64,000 bases of DNA from Sophora flavescens (lineage: Eukaryota; Streptophyta; Magnoliopsida; Fabales; Fabaceae), in assembly GCA_030762895.1 (NCBI GenBank), contig CM061068.1, positions 42,394,783 to 42,458,782 of the forward strand, read 5' to 3'. Made by a program: the position numbers and the translations under genes. This document shows, in pieces, positions 25,318-36,680 of this stretch (within the stretch, counting starts at the first letter, position 1; each line of letters opens with the position of its first letter). The notes under the pieces are model-generated. The model did not search any database. It worked only from the letters and a program-made list of their open reading frames with translations, and was not told where the DNA came from.

Positions 25318-26354
25318 TGAGTCCTGGTAGATTTCAAATCAAAATAAGAAAAAATCTGTCTGGCACGCACAAACTTCAGCGCTGTGATTGTCTAATACAA
25401 CTGTAGGACTCGAGAAACAAATGTTGACTCACAAATTCATAAGGATCGAATAGTACAGTGAAGAGTTTTTTAATCATGAGACACTCGTTTAAGGTCGAAA
25501 TTTCAAATCAATTTGCTTTGGTTCCAACTAACACACATATCTTTCCATACACACTTAATGCGGTCACCCTAAATCGTGCACGATCACGGATAGCTTAATC
25601 AATCTATCGAACATACGAAGAGTTTACTTTTCTGCATGAGTTGAATCCACGGCACAAAATCTTTAATAGGTCCTTACTTCATTATGATGATAACTCATCC
25701 TTAAGTCGATCTTTGAGTAGATAACAACTCCTTGTTAAATCAACTACGCATGGTAGAGAACTCTCGTTCATAATCGTCACTTTGTTGACTCATTAGGAAT
25801 CCATGCAGATTCTCAAACCTTCAACAATATTGGGGCCTACGAAAAAGACTCAGTCTCATCATATGTTCAGGTTGCAGATCTTCTAGTTTGGATCAAATCG
25901 TCTAACTCGATTAACTTTGTAGGTGGCATCCTACACAAAATGATAGAGATCAATCCGTATCTAGGAACTAGATCGATTGATAACTCAATATCCTTCTCTA
26001 GCAGCACACCTAAAACATTTCCTGGGAACACTCCCGGAAAGTCCTTTCGCAAACGATACTCCTGGAACATTCTCAGTGAACATTCCTAGAAAATCGACCT
26101 GAACAGGCATACTATCCAAATGTCTGACACAATCCAGAAAGGAGAACCAAATGTGTCACACAAGGATCGAAACACAAATCACTAGCCATGGGTTCCTACA
26201 AGTCAAAACTGAAATAACCCATCAAGATAAACACATACCTATAGACCAACGCACATTATTTCGACAAGGAAACAATTCAAGTGATGACCAACTAGATATC
26301 ACACAACAAAAACATAACAGACCTACTCCCCAAGGTTCCCGAAAAACTCGACCA

Positions 26355-26366
26355 GCTCTGATACCA
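26355..26366 (-). other. gypsy-A primer binding site (tRNA-iMet)
   Basis: Minus strand TGGTATCAGAGC, complementary to the 3' end of initiator tRNA-Met, lies two bases inside the 5' LTR end at 26369. It fixes the orientation of gypsy-A. Confidence 0.92.
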
Positions 26367-26999
26367 CTTGTAACCCCCCCCCCCCCCCCAACCCCACCCC
26401 GGGCATTACTTTGTAAACACATACAGAAATATTTTTAAAAAGTAATTTGCTGGTTGTTTTCGGAAAGTTGTTTTCTTTTAAGTGAGAAAACTGGGGTATA
26501 AAAATTTTCTTCCGCGGATCACTCTGAAAAACCAAGATACATACATCTAAACAGTAAAATCACATTCATAACAAATTCGGCACGACATACAACTTCTCTC
26601 AAAAAGTTTATATTTTCAAAAGAGAAAAAAAAAATTAAACCAAAGACTAATGTATAATACCACATTTACCGACCTTTCAAAAATACAACCCAACCAAGAC
26701 TCCAAAGCTGGTCTCTCTACATGACATTTATTGGAAGGACCCCACGTGGTCATTCCACGATAAAATACATCCTTAGACCTCTAGATCTAAGTCTCCGAGT
26801 GACTTAGGAAAACTCCTCTGCACCATCTGTACTAGAGTACCAAGGTACAACAGCGAAACCAGAAGAAACCAGATATATTTGTAAGGGTGAGACACCAATA
26901 TATGGATTTAAACACGATAACCATATGCGTGACACACAAAACAGCATATAGACATATAAAATCATATATCACAATTTCTCAGAAATAGACAAGTATTTT

Positions 27000-29900
27000 C
27001 CTAAGATATTTATGAAAAAAATCAGCCAAAAGTCATCAAGATATGACCACATTTATTGTGGCAAAAAGTCATCATGACAATTTAATGACAATTTGCAAAC
27101 TAGTCCTTAAACTTATGGAATCTTTGCAAAATGGTCCCTATGAGTTATTTGCACTTAAATCCTTTGAAAAGCCACCTCCTTTCTACTTAGTCCTCAAAAG
27201 TGGCGCAGCCCACATGTCTATAAATACCCTTCCTCATCTTTCACTTAGTTTCTATTGCCTTTTGTTCAAAAACCTAAAGTTCATAAGTCTTTGAATGTCA
27301 AGTTTGTGAAGAAAGTTCTTGGATCTTCACTTGTTTTTGATCTTCAAGAGGTGAATCCTATTCTTCTTCTCTAATCATGTCTATGTTCTTCAATCAATTT
27401 CTTGATTCAAGGCTTATATCATAGTTGTTCATCACTTTTAAGTTTCTAGATCTAGAACTTTGAAAATTCATAACTAATTCTAGAAAAATCATTTTGACAT
27501 GAAACCAATTGGTATGATCTTATAATCATCTCTATTTTCACCATCTAGAAGCATATGATCATGAGAAATTTCTTTCTCTAATTTCTGGACTTGGCCGAAA
27601 CCCTAGTTCTTGGAACTAGATGAGTTTTATTCAAAGTTTTCATTAATGATCTTAGTAATCAAGCTATTAGTATGTATGTTTAATAAATCCAAGTTGGTTT
27701 ATTTAATTAAGAACCCTAGCCCTATGAACATGTTGAGGCCGAATATAAGTATAGAAGAGTTAGGAAGTTTTGAGTTTGAAACTTAGTTGTTTAGTCACTA
27801 ATCTATGATTTAGGTTAATCAAGGATCATTAATCCATGACTTAATCATGATTAGCAATTTTAAGGATTTTGAACCCTAAAAGTCAGCCCTTAGCCGAAAC
27901 CTAACCCTCATGAGTTAAGTATGTTGTGGTTTGATTTGATTGTAATTTGTTTGAAGGAATCAATCGGGTTGGTTTGACCTAAAGCCGACGGAGGAAATCG
28001 GATTAAATCGGAAGGTTGTTTGAAAACGTTAGTTTGAGTCTTCAAGAGGTAAGGGGAGCTTACCTGAGGGATTTTCTCTATAACTATTTGCTTTTAGTGT
28101 GGCTTATATGATTTATATGTGGTTTGTGATTAATTGTTTATGTTGTTTACGATGTGTTGTTTATCTGTATATCGGTGTTTGAAGTGTTTTTAATTATCTG
28201 CAGTCGTATATGATATTGTTATGATGCATGATCTGCCTGGGGATATAATTATGATTATGATGTTGAATGTTGTTTGTGAATGTTGTTTGAGAGGCCTGAC
28301 AGTGGTCAGTGCACAACCGATTAATGAGATAAAATATTTAATAAGCTGTGAAAGTTATATTCAATGTTTTATGGGAAATGTTGGAATATAATAGAAGAGG
28401 AAAAATATGATTTTGGAAAAATAATGAGTTTTGAGAAATATTATTATTTTAATGATTTATTAGTGTAAAAGAAGTTTATGAGTCACGGTGAGAGCGTAAC
28501 CGTGAAATTTTTTTTAGTACTGCTAATTTTTACACAAGAAATTCCGAGATATTATAAAAAGTGATTTTGTTAAATTGATATTCGAAAAGACCTTATTTAT
28601 TATATAAGAAAATTATTTTAGAAGAAATGTCAAAGTTTGACTTAAAGATGTTTTCTTTGAAAATGCTAAACGACGGCAAGTTTCGATATTATTTAAGGTG
28701 AGAGTTTAAAAAAATAGCAGTACTTATATTGAAAAGAGATTTAATTTGAATTTATTTATTAGAGTTGAAGTTTCAATAAAAAGAAGTTGTTGATGATTTG
28801 ACGTTATTTTGGAAAAAAATGTGTTTCCAAAGGAAAAGTGGATTTTTTTTTATGAATTGACGTTTTATAAACGAATTTCAAGTAGAAAGAATTTTCGGTA
28901 AATGAGTTTTACTTAATGATGTAAAAGAGATAAAAGAGGTAAAATGAAGTAACAGATGTAAAACGATGAAAAAGATGTAGAAAGATGTAAAATGATGTAG
29001 AAAGATGTAAAATGATGTAAAAAGATGTAAAAGGATGTAAAACGATGTAAAAGATGTAATACGATGTAAGACGATGTAAAAGATGAAAAAGATGTAATAT
29101 GATGTAAAAGATGTAAAACGATGTAAAAGATGTAATACGATGTGAAAGATGTAAAATGATGTAAAAAGATGTAAAAGATATAGGACTTAATAACCGAGAC
29201 GTCGGGGTATTAAGGTTAGTTATGTTGTAAGCTGGGTATATATTTAAAGAAGTTAAAACGTTTTAAGTTGTTTTCTACTACCACGAACCTAAGACTGATT
29301 GCAAGGTCTAGGGGTTTCGTGATTGAGCACTCGGACTTTGAGGTCCTGTGTTGTTAATAAAAGATGTAAAGATGTTTCAAAAGATGTTAAGTCGTAAGCT
29401 TTTGAGAGCTTTGACAAATAAAGATATAGCACAAAGAAAAGTGATGAGAACAAAATGTTTTCTTGCATGCATTTGGCAGACGTGCCATGATTAAACGAGG
29501 GATTACCTTGCGGCGTCAGGGTAGATCGTACAAAGATGTTCTCATTGTGCCCGGGGTTTGGACAATGAGGCCCCATCTCCGAGTGTTATCACTGTGCCAC
29601 GATGTTGGACAGTGTGCGATGGGCGTGCCTGTGGCTGTATGCCTGTGGCAATTGAGTCTGATCAACTCATCACGAGGTTTACGAGGTTGGAGATATCTCA
29701 TGAGATTAAGTATGAATGTTTTGATGATGTATTGAAGTGTTCATGCATAGTTTTCCAATGTTGATGTTTGGGGTGTGAAACCCATTGATAAACGAGATAT
29801 TATGATATGAATGAGTATGTTGTTATAGACATGTATATGTGTATGTACAATCTTTTGTGTTGTGCATTTAGTTATGGTGATGAATCCATATATTGGCGTC

Positions 29901-30298
29901 TCACCCTTACAAACATATCAGAGTTGTACAAGAGGTATGATTTCTACAAGAAGACGAAGGCTGTCTAGTTCGAGGCATGCTGTTGCGGGTTTTTATTGGT
30001 TGTAGTGTCCGTTAGTTACGACCAGCTTAGGTAATGTTATGTTTTAAGAATAAAGTTGATTATGATTTATGTGAGAAAACATATTAGGTAGTATAGTTAG
30101 AGGACTTATATACATTATGTATTTAAGTGGGACTTGATTGCGTTGTTGTGGTTATGAGGAGAAAAGGAAAAAAAATTTATCACCATATTTTGAAAATATA
30201 AACGTTGAGAAAACATGATTTTCCGAAAGCAACCAGCAAATTAAGTTTTATTTCCGCAAACGGGTAACCATGTGATGACCCGAGATTAGGGTGTCACA
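27000..30298 (+). mobile_element. 5'-truncated LTR related to the 15453-19167 solo LTR
   Basis: The right end TTTTCCGAAAGCAACCAGC...AGGGTGTCACA at 30298 is a clear LTR end of the same superfamily as gypsy-A, in the plus orientation. A shared block with the other nested LTR (GGCAGACGTGCCAT at 29475 and 18193) supports kinship. No LTR start is present. The left edge abuts gypsy-A LTR DNA at a breakpoint where ~1.5 kb of host LTR is also lost, so one deletion removed both. Confidence 0.75.
28910..29185. repeat. GATGTAAAA minisatellite
   Basis: About twenty-two units of GATGTAAAA with one or two extra bases (AGATGTAAAACGATGTAAAA style) lie head to tail. Unit length alternates around 10-13 bases. 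Inside the truncated LTR. Confidence 0.9.
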
Positions 30299-31809
30299 TA
30301 AATCATCAAGCTCAGATATGTAAAACAATCAATTTTAACCACATCAGATAAACTCAGGAAATCATGATAAAATTTAAAACAACTTAACAAACAACAAATA
30401 ATAGCATATAGCTATCGGGAAAAATCCCTCAAGTAAGCTCCCCTTACCTGATTCCAAAGCAAACAAAGTCTTTCGTTCTTTGTTGAGTGCTACGATCTTC
30501 CTTGACTTTCTTCGCGACGGAAGTCTAAAGATTCCAACACATAACACAAGTTAAAAGCAACCAAAAACATCTAATCTCCCCTAGGCATAGATTCGGCCAT
30601 GATGACAAAGTAGGGTTTTGAGATATCAAACTTTCACTAACTCATGGATTAATGATCCTTAAGTATTGGAGATTCATAATCAATGATCTTTTAACAAAGA
30701 TTGAATAAAAACTCCTCTAAGCCACAAGCTTAGGGTTTCGGTCAAGACACATAAAATAGGCTCGATATTTTCAAACTTCTTAAGCTTTTAGATTTGACAA
30801 CAAAAGGTACAAAAGAGTTCAAATCAATTATCATTCTTCAAAAGTTGAAACAAAACTTCCTCGTTCCACAACAACATAGTTTCGGCCTTGTTAAGAAAAT
30901 AGGGAAGGAAATTTTTGCTTGATGCAAGCTCTTAGATAATGAATATAGAAGTGGTTATGAGTTCATAGAAATTGGTTTCAAGTCAAATGGATTTTTCTAC
31001 TAATTTCTAGAGATTTTAGAATTTTGAAGGTTTTAAAAACAACAAATGAAAAACATAGAGTCACTCATCAAATACATGAATGGAAGAACTTAGATGAGTA
31101 GGATAAGAGAATGTTACCCTTGAAGCTTGAAGAAAATGGAAGTAGATGATGAATTTCTTGAAGAAAACCAAATGGAACTTTGGAGTATTTGCTTAGTTTT
31201 GAATGTGTAAAGTTAAGAATGAAGAAGATGAGTGTATATATAGGGGGAGGGGTGTGAGGTCGTGGGAAGGAAAAGAGGAAATGAGCTTGGGCTCCAAGTT
31301 TTCCCTAGGGAGTGTTTGGAAGAAAAAGTGAAGGGTTAAGGAGTTTTGCATTAAAAGATAGTATATTTCAAAAAGTGTAATGATGATTTCTTTGTGATGT
31401 GACATTAGCCATCATCCATCAAGTCACTTCATCTCCAAAAAGTCTCCTCCATCTTCTCAGCTCTCTATTCTGCTTTGTTGCTTATCCGGTTACAGTTTCC
31501 GATCGTATTTTCGAAGATTTCACCAGGATAAAATATTATATTTTATTCCCGAACGAAACTTTTCAAAAATAACAAAGATCATTGGAAACACGACAAAAAC
31601 ACTAACCGTTTCGTTCACGGGTCAAAATTAGGTTTTCTGCTCAGTAAATTCTTACCGTCAGTGAAAACGCATACCGACTTTCATCGAAATTTCAACCGAA
31701 AATTTTACCGTGACTTTCTACGGTAAGGTAGAGCAAAACAATGATTTTAGTTTATCCAAAATCATTCTCTAGGTTTTTTAAAAAATAAACACACACTACA
31801 AAAAAAACA

Positions 31810-32112
31810 CGACTTACAGACGGAAAAAAATCCGTCGGAAATGAAGAAATTCCGTCGGAAAACTACATTACTGATGGAATTTCCGATGGACACGGTTCCA
31901 TCGGTAATAGGCGCGTAGGAAAGCCTTTCCGACGGATCTAGTTCGTCTGTCAGAAATTTCCGACGGCTTTAACCGTGGAAAAACTTGCCACACAGAACCC
32001 CTAATTACCGATGGAAATTCAGTCGGTAACTCTCTGTGGAAGTTACCGACGGAATTTTTCGTCGGAAAATGTAACCAACAGTTACCGACGGAAATATTCG
32101 TCGGAAACAAGG
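31810..32112. repeat. CACTA-2 left subterminal repeats
   Basis: At least ten copies of TCCGTCGG or CCGACGGA and near variants occur in both orientations. They are the presumed transposase binding sites. The following 32113-32470 is AT-rich without visible features. Confidence 0.85.
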
Positions 32113-32575
32113 TTTTTTTCTATTTCTTACTTTATTTTTTATTTATTTTGTTTTATATTAATAATTAATTATTTTTATTAAAATTTTTATATTCAATATT
32201 AAATATTATATTATATTTCTTAATTATTATTATATTTTATTTTAATTTATTATATTTTATTTATTAATTATTACTATAATTTATTTATTAATTTATAATT
32301 TGTTATAATTAATTATGATTTAATTATTATATTTTATTTTAATTAAATATTATTATATTATCAATTACAAAAAAAAATTGAAATTAAAAATAAAATTTAA
32401 AAAGCAATTATATTAAAATTAATTTAAAATAAAAACAAACTCAACATATAATCCATAAATAAAATATCCGTCTATCTACAAATATCTACTACACCTATAA
32501 CTATCCTAATACCCATCACCATAATATATGTCATCGTCGTCCTGTCGGGGGGAGTCTGCCGGCGTCACATGACCA

Positions 32576-33138
32576 TCAAGTCATGCGCTCGATGAGACAT
32601 ACCGTCATCATGCGGCGGCTGGGTGGTGGATCGGTAGTAGTAGTGGAGGGCTGGGGCTGGGTGGCATGGAGGACCCCCTGTAGAGTGTTGCGCCTGTCTG
32701 GTGGGATGAAATCGAGCACAACGGTCATCACCGTAGAGAATGTCTCCATCTGCTGCATGATGCACTCGTTCGTCTCCCTCTGCTGCTGCACCTCTTGCCT
32801 TGGCCGCTGCACCTCCTCCGTGTCCTGTAAGCCGGAGGATGTAGGCTCCCTAATGGTCAAGCCCGGCGTCGACCCCCGACGGATAGACCTGGCTAGGGTC
32901 GCAGTACCGTAAATCCGTCCCTTGTTCTTCTCGCCCGCCACATCCATCCAGGCCTGGGTCTGTAGTCGCTCAACCTCGACCGGGTCCAGCTAAGAAGGAT
33001 CTGAGGCACCAGAGCAGGAGGCAGCCTCAGATGCTACCCAACTAAACCTGGCGTTGTACTCCGCCTGCGATCAATACATTACGATCAAAATGTATTAAAC
33101 TATACATACATACATACATACATACATACATACATACA

Positions 33139-33176
<38 letters not shown>

Positions 33177-34341
33177 TACCAATAGTTTAAATATAAAAAA
33201 AAACACTTTAGCTCACCACTGTTTGCCTTGACCTCTCATCAACAAACTCGCCGGTGTCCGAGCGAATATGTGTCTGCTCAAAGACCGTAGGGACATCAAC
33301 GGGTCGAGCTAGCTCTCCTGCCTGCAACCAACACACCAATAAAATCAATTAGTTACAAAACAAATTTTTAATAAAAAAATACAGTTTATTAACAATGTTA
33401 TTTATATATGCATACCATGTAAATGGCATGATGCATGTGGCTAATAGAACCACCAATGTGCATGCTCCCACCCTTCTCGGAAGCCTGATTTCTCTTCGCC
33501 TGTTCACACTTCAGCTTGTAAGCTGGAGTGTCCCAGTACGCACACAGTTGGGACCGATGTAATCCGGACGTATCCGACTCTCCCTACACTCCCGGAGCTT
33601 GTCCCTCAGTCGTGAAACTGGTCGGTCGTCAAAGAGAGCACGTATCTTTGAGGTATGCTCCGGTAACCAGCGCACAAGCTCCCGTTAACAAAGAAAAAAT
33701 ATTAATAACATTATACAAAAGAATATATAAAATAAAGGGAAAATTACAAGAACTAATAAACAAGAACTTACCCCGAATCGTCTGAAGATACGATCCCGAT
33801 CTTCCCCGGGGATCACCCCCCATGATGGCCAGAAGCGACCATACTGCGCCTTGATGGCGAAGGTAACGTGCTTCGATCCCACTTTCCATGGAATGAAGCT
33901 GAAAAATTCATAATTTTATTAAATCAACAATATGACAACCAATAAATATATGCTTATTAAATAGTAATTATTTTTAAACAACATTAAATTAAATTAAACT
34001 TACGATCCAGAAATAGGACGGATCCATGGTCGATCCTTAGGTGCGGGAACCCTAGCCCACTCAGGCAAGTCCTCAGCCGCAGCCGACTGCTGCACAGACG
34101 ATGATGATGGTATGGCCATGACGTGACCGTATGTGGCCGTAGATGATGAGGATGGAATGGTCGTGTCCGGCTGTGACATCATCCCAGGAGTCGGCATAAA
34201 TGATAATCCTGCTAGGTGTGTGACCGGTGCAGTCGATGATGATGGTGGTGCTGGGTGTGGGTGTGGTGTGGGTCCAGTAGGGGGCAACGAGTAGCCAGCT
34301 AGTGCGCGTCGTGGCGCAAAGCGAGTGGAGGTCTGGACATG
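32576..34341 (-). pseudogene. CACTA-2 second gene (Transposase_24 family), 5' end lost
   Basis: Minus-strand exons by splice sites: 34341-~34006 (proline/serine-rich, then RPWIRPISGS), 33901-33778 (FIPWKVGSKHVTFAIKAQYG, then RFWPSWGVIPGEDRDRIFRR), ~33688-33417 (LVRWLPEHTSKIRALFDDRP, then AKRNQASEKGGSMHIGGS), ~33321-33215 (ARPVDVPTVFEQTHIRSDTG) and ~33069-32576 (AWMDVAGEKNKGRIYG, then glutamine-rich REVQQQRE). This is the plant Ptta/En/Spm accessory transposase pattern. Damage: a one-base shift near 33537 and an in-frame stop near 32990. The upstream part was removed at the junction with TR-GAG-1 (34342). Confidence 0.8.
33098..33172. repeat. (ACAT)n microsatellite
   Basis: About eighteen units of ACAT lie in an intron of the CACTA-2 second gene. 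Confidence 0.95.
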
Positions 34342-35152
34342 GGTAGTTTTTCCACTTGTTTAGAGTAGCGTTTAGGACGATTTCTTTTCTCTTTGGAGCT
34401 GCATCATCTCTTCTCTTTTCTTTTTCTTATTTTAATATGGTGGTTATGTCCGATTGTTTGTCTATGAGCATGAGGAACTAATCCCCTCGTCTGAGGGAAC
34501 AATGAAGTCACCCATGGCAGTGTAGATTCGATGTGATGTATGTCTTTCTCCCTTTTTCTCAATAAATGTTTTCCAATTCTGATTTGATTGCGTTGATCAT
34601 ATGCTTGCGTGATTGACTTGTTAACGTTGATGAGGCTTAGTCAGCAATTCGCGTTTAGAACTTGAATTGGGATCACTAATTGAATATTGCACGAGAGTGA
34701 GTAGGAGATTAGTGCAACCTTATAGGGAACGAGAATTAATAGAGTTTGATGATTAGGATTATGAGACCTAGTAAGTAATTAATCCAATCATTGAATACTT
34801 CCTATTAAGCACGACAGTGGATATAGGAGAATTTGGGGGTCCTGGTTGACATTGTAATTGAACTTAGGGAGGAATTCATCATCACATGGGTATGCATGAT
34901 TGGGTAGGTGGATTTGTGACCTTGGACATTTTAATTTCAGATTTTAATAGCTTAGTTTTATTAGATTTGTTAATTGAATTTCAATCCTATTATCTCTCCA
35001 ATCTCAACCACTTTCTGTTACTTGATCAACGTATCTAATTTCCCGCGAATTGGTAGAATTGGTACCCCGATCCTTGTGTTCGACCTCGGTAAATTCTTAC
35101 CGTGTTATTTTATTACTTGCGACGACCCGGTACACTTGCCGGTGATTCAACA
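34342..35152 (+). repeat. TR-GAG-1 truncated 5' LTR
   Basis: Matches 38833-39643 of the 3' LTR with few differences. It ends TTGCCGGTGATTCAACA. The promoter, TATA box and palindrome cassette of this LTR are lost. Confidence 0.92.
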
Positions 35153-35157
35153 AGTTT

Positions 35158-35181
35158 TTGGCACCGTTGCCGAGGATTGGC
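35158..35181 (+). other. TR-GAG-1 primer binding site (tRNA-Asp type, mutated)
   Basis: TTGGCACCGTTGCCGAGGAT follows the LTR by a few bases. It matches the tRNA-Asp 3' end complement TGGCGCCGTTGCCGGGGAT, with CpG-type changes. TR-GAG-2 has the unmutated form. Confidence 0.85.
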
Positions 35182-35299
35182 ACAACCAATTTTCCTAATT
35201 TTTAGGGAAGTTTGATTATTTGGTTAAGTTATTTTTGTTTTTGTTTTTTTTCCTATTATCTCTCTCTACTTCTTTGATTCCACTTGGTCTTGCCTTGTT

Positions 35300-36363
35300 T
35301 TGTATGCGAGGTACACGAAGGAATGCTTCTGGGTTGCGAATATTGTAATGGAGACCATGACACTTGGAGCTGTCCGTTCTACTTCTCTCAAGAATATGTG
35401 GACTCATGCCATAATTTCTATGACAGCGTGCCCCGGGACAACTATCAGAGTCAGAATCAGTATTGGGGTTATATGAGGGGAGACCATACGGGTTTCGCTT
35501 GGAGTAGTGCTGGAGATGGTCTAGCTTGGCAACCACAACCTCAACAGTATTGGCAACAACAACCTCAACAGGATGGTGGAAGACAACCTTAGGAGTTGGC
35601 TCTTGAGAGGACAAATGCGGCAATTGATAAGTTGGCAATCTATACAGACACAACATTTGAGAAGGCGAATGCAGCAATAGAGAAGTTGGGTCAGCTCGCA
35701 AAGCAACTAGATGAGCGTCTCCCAGGCACTTTCCCAGGTGATACCGAGAACAACCCTAAGAACCAATGCGAAGCCATAACAACTAGAAGCGGTAGGGTGT
35801 TGGGATCTAACTGGGATGCAACTAGTTCTCAGGGAGTTGAGGAAGACAAGGCCCCGGAACAACCACATGTTGAGGAAGAGCAACCTAAGGAAGAGGAGTT
35901 GGCAAGGGACAAGGCACCGGAGCAAGGGGGTAGAGTTCAAAATGAAGATAAAGTGGTAGTGAATTTCACCATGCTTGCCAAGCAACCTGAAATTACTGCA
36001 TTGGATAACTATGTTGGCTTACATGCATGTGTGGACATTGGTAAGTTAGACCCTCCCACTTGTCTGGCACACTTCCTCGAGAAAACACCATTCGACCCGA
36101 GAGGAAGTGAGTTCATATTTGCAGAGGTCAATGGAGTTTTCACGCACGGGCCAGGTGGAATCATGGATAGAGTCGTATTGCTCCTGCAAGGGCCACTTCA
36201 CAAACCATGGGATCCGGGTGGAGGATCTCACATGATGAGCGTCTCTTGGCCCTTGTGCCATAGGCTATGGGATCCAGGTGGATGCTTCTTAATAAGTCAG
36301 GCTCGGGACGTTAAACAAGCGCTACTTGGGAGGCAACCCAAGCTAGGTATCCTTTATTTTTAG
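35300..36363 (+). pseudogene. TR-GAG-1 gag-like protein, C-terminal half
   Basis: The first open part reads CEYCNGDHDTWSCPF, a CCHC-like zinc knuckle, then a QNQYWG and glutamine-rich linker. After a stop at 35590 the frame continues ELALERTNAAIDKL and then GQLAKQLDERLPGTFPGDTE, NPKNQCEAITTRSGR, the signature of the plant Athila gag/protease junction (QIGQLA...NPKEQ...AITLRSG). An acidic repeat (PHVEEEQPKEEEL) follows. Further on, the DNA coding ARDVKQALLGRQPKL holds the GCGCTACTTGGGAGGCAACC spacer motif common to plant gypsy elements, so the last ~40 codons are probably not protein. The matrix/capsid part upstream is missing. Confidence 0.82.
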
Positions 36364-36371
36364 TTTCTGTC

Positions 36372-36376
<5 letters not shown>

Positions 36377-36432
<56 letters not shown>
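36377..36432. repeat. (TA)n microsatellite in TR-GAG-1
   Basis: About 28 TA units directly precede an internal palindrome cassette. Confidence 0.95.
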
Positions 36433-36436
<4 letters not shown>

Positions 36437-36680
36437 TTGATTCGCCACGCGAATCCACAGTGGCCGCGCTAGACAGAAGCCATGAATCTCTGAGGCTTGC
36501 TCACGTTTCTATCTCGCGTCGCGAGGTATACTTTCGCCTCGCGATTCTGGGCATCATCATCTGTTGGAATTCCAGATTCGCCTCGCGATATACTACGCGC
36601 CTCGCTATTCTGGAAAGTGTGAATAACAATTTTCCAGATTCGCCTCGCGAGTGGTCTCTCGCCTCGCGAATCTGCACTTA
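36433..36680. repeat. TCGCCTCGCGA palindrome cassette inside TR-GAG-1
   Basis: Six to eight copies of TTCGCCTCGCGA, CTCGCGTCGCGAG and related GC-rich palindromes are separated by AT-rich spacers. The same motif family fills the 3' LTR at 38450-38760. TR-GAG-2 has no counterpart at this internal position. Confidence 0.8.

Larger units (their letters stand above)
21983..26354 (-). pseudogene. Decayed gypsy-A internal region, pol remnants
   Basis: On the minus strand 26070-25867 reads DFPGVFPGNVLGVLLEKDIE, then LSIDLVP and RMPPTKLIELDDLI. This is the canonical start of the gypsy reverse transcriptase domain (FPDVFPEELPG...). It begins only ~290 bases from the primer site, so gag and protease have been deleted. 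The rest has no long open frame. The last codons before the 3' LTR (FELHNFEDEILFSEVV) resemble the usual chromodomain-end tail. Stops are frequent throughout 22000-24015 and 25323-25866, and I cannot place further domains with confidence. Confidence 0.7.
26369..31793 (-). repeat. gypsy-A 5' LTR, left part (rest at 55668-55719)
   Basis: 26369-26999 matches 14584-15205, and 30299-31793 matches ~20428-21945 of the 3' LTR. The DNA between them, about 1.5 kb in the 3' LTR, is missing here and replaced by a truncated foreign LTR. The LTR terminus next to the primer site has a long C-run (26374-26388). A TATA box lies at 31235-31242 (minus). Confidence 0.88.

Noticed and set aside
32583..32912. Plus-strand frame of 109 codons
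   Set aside because: Opposite strand of the CACTA-2 second gene's last exon.
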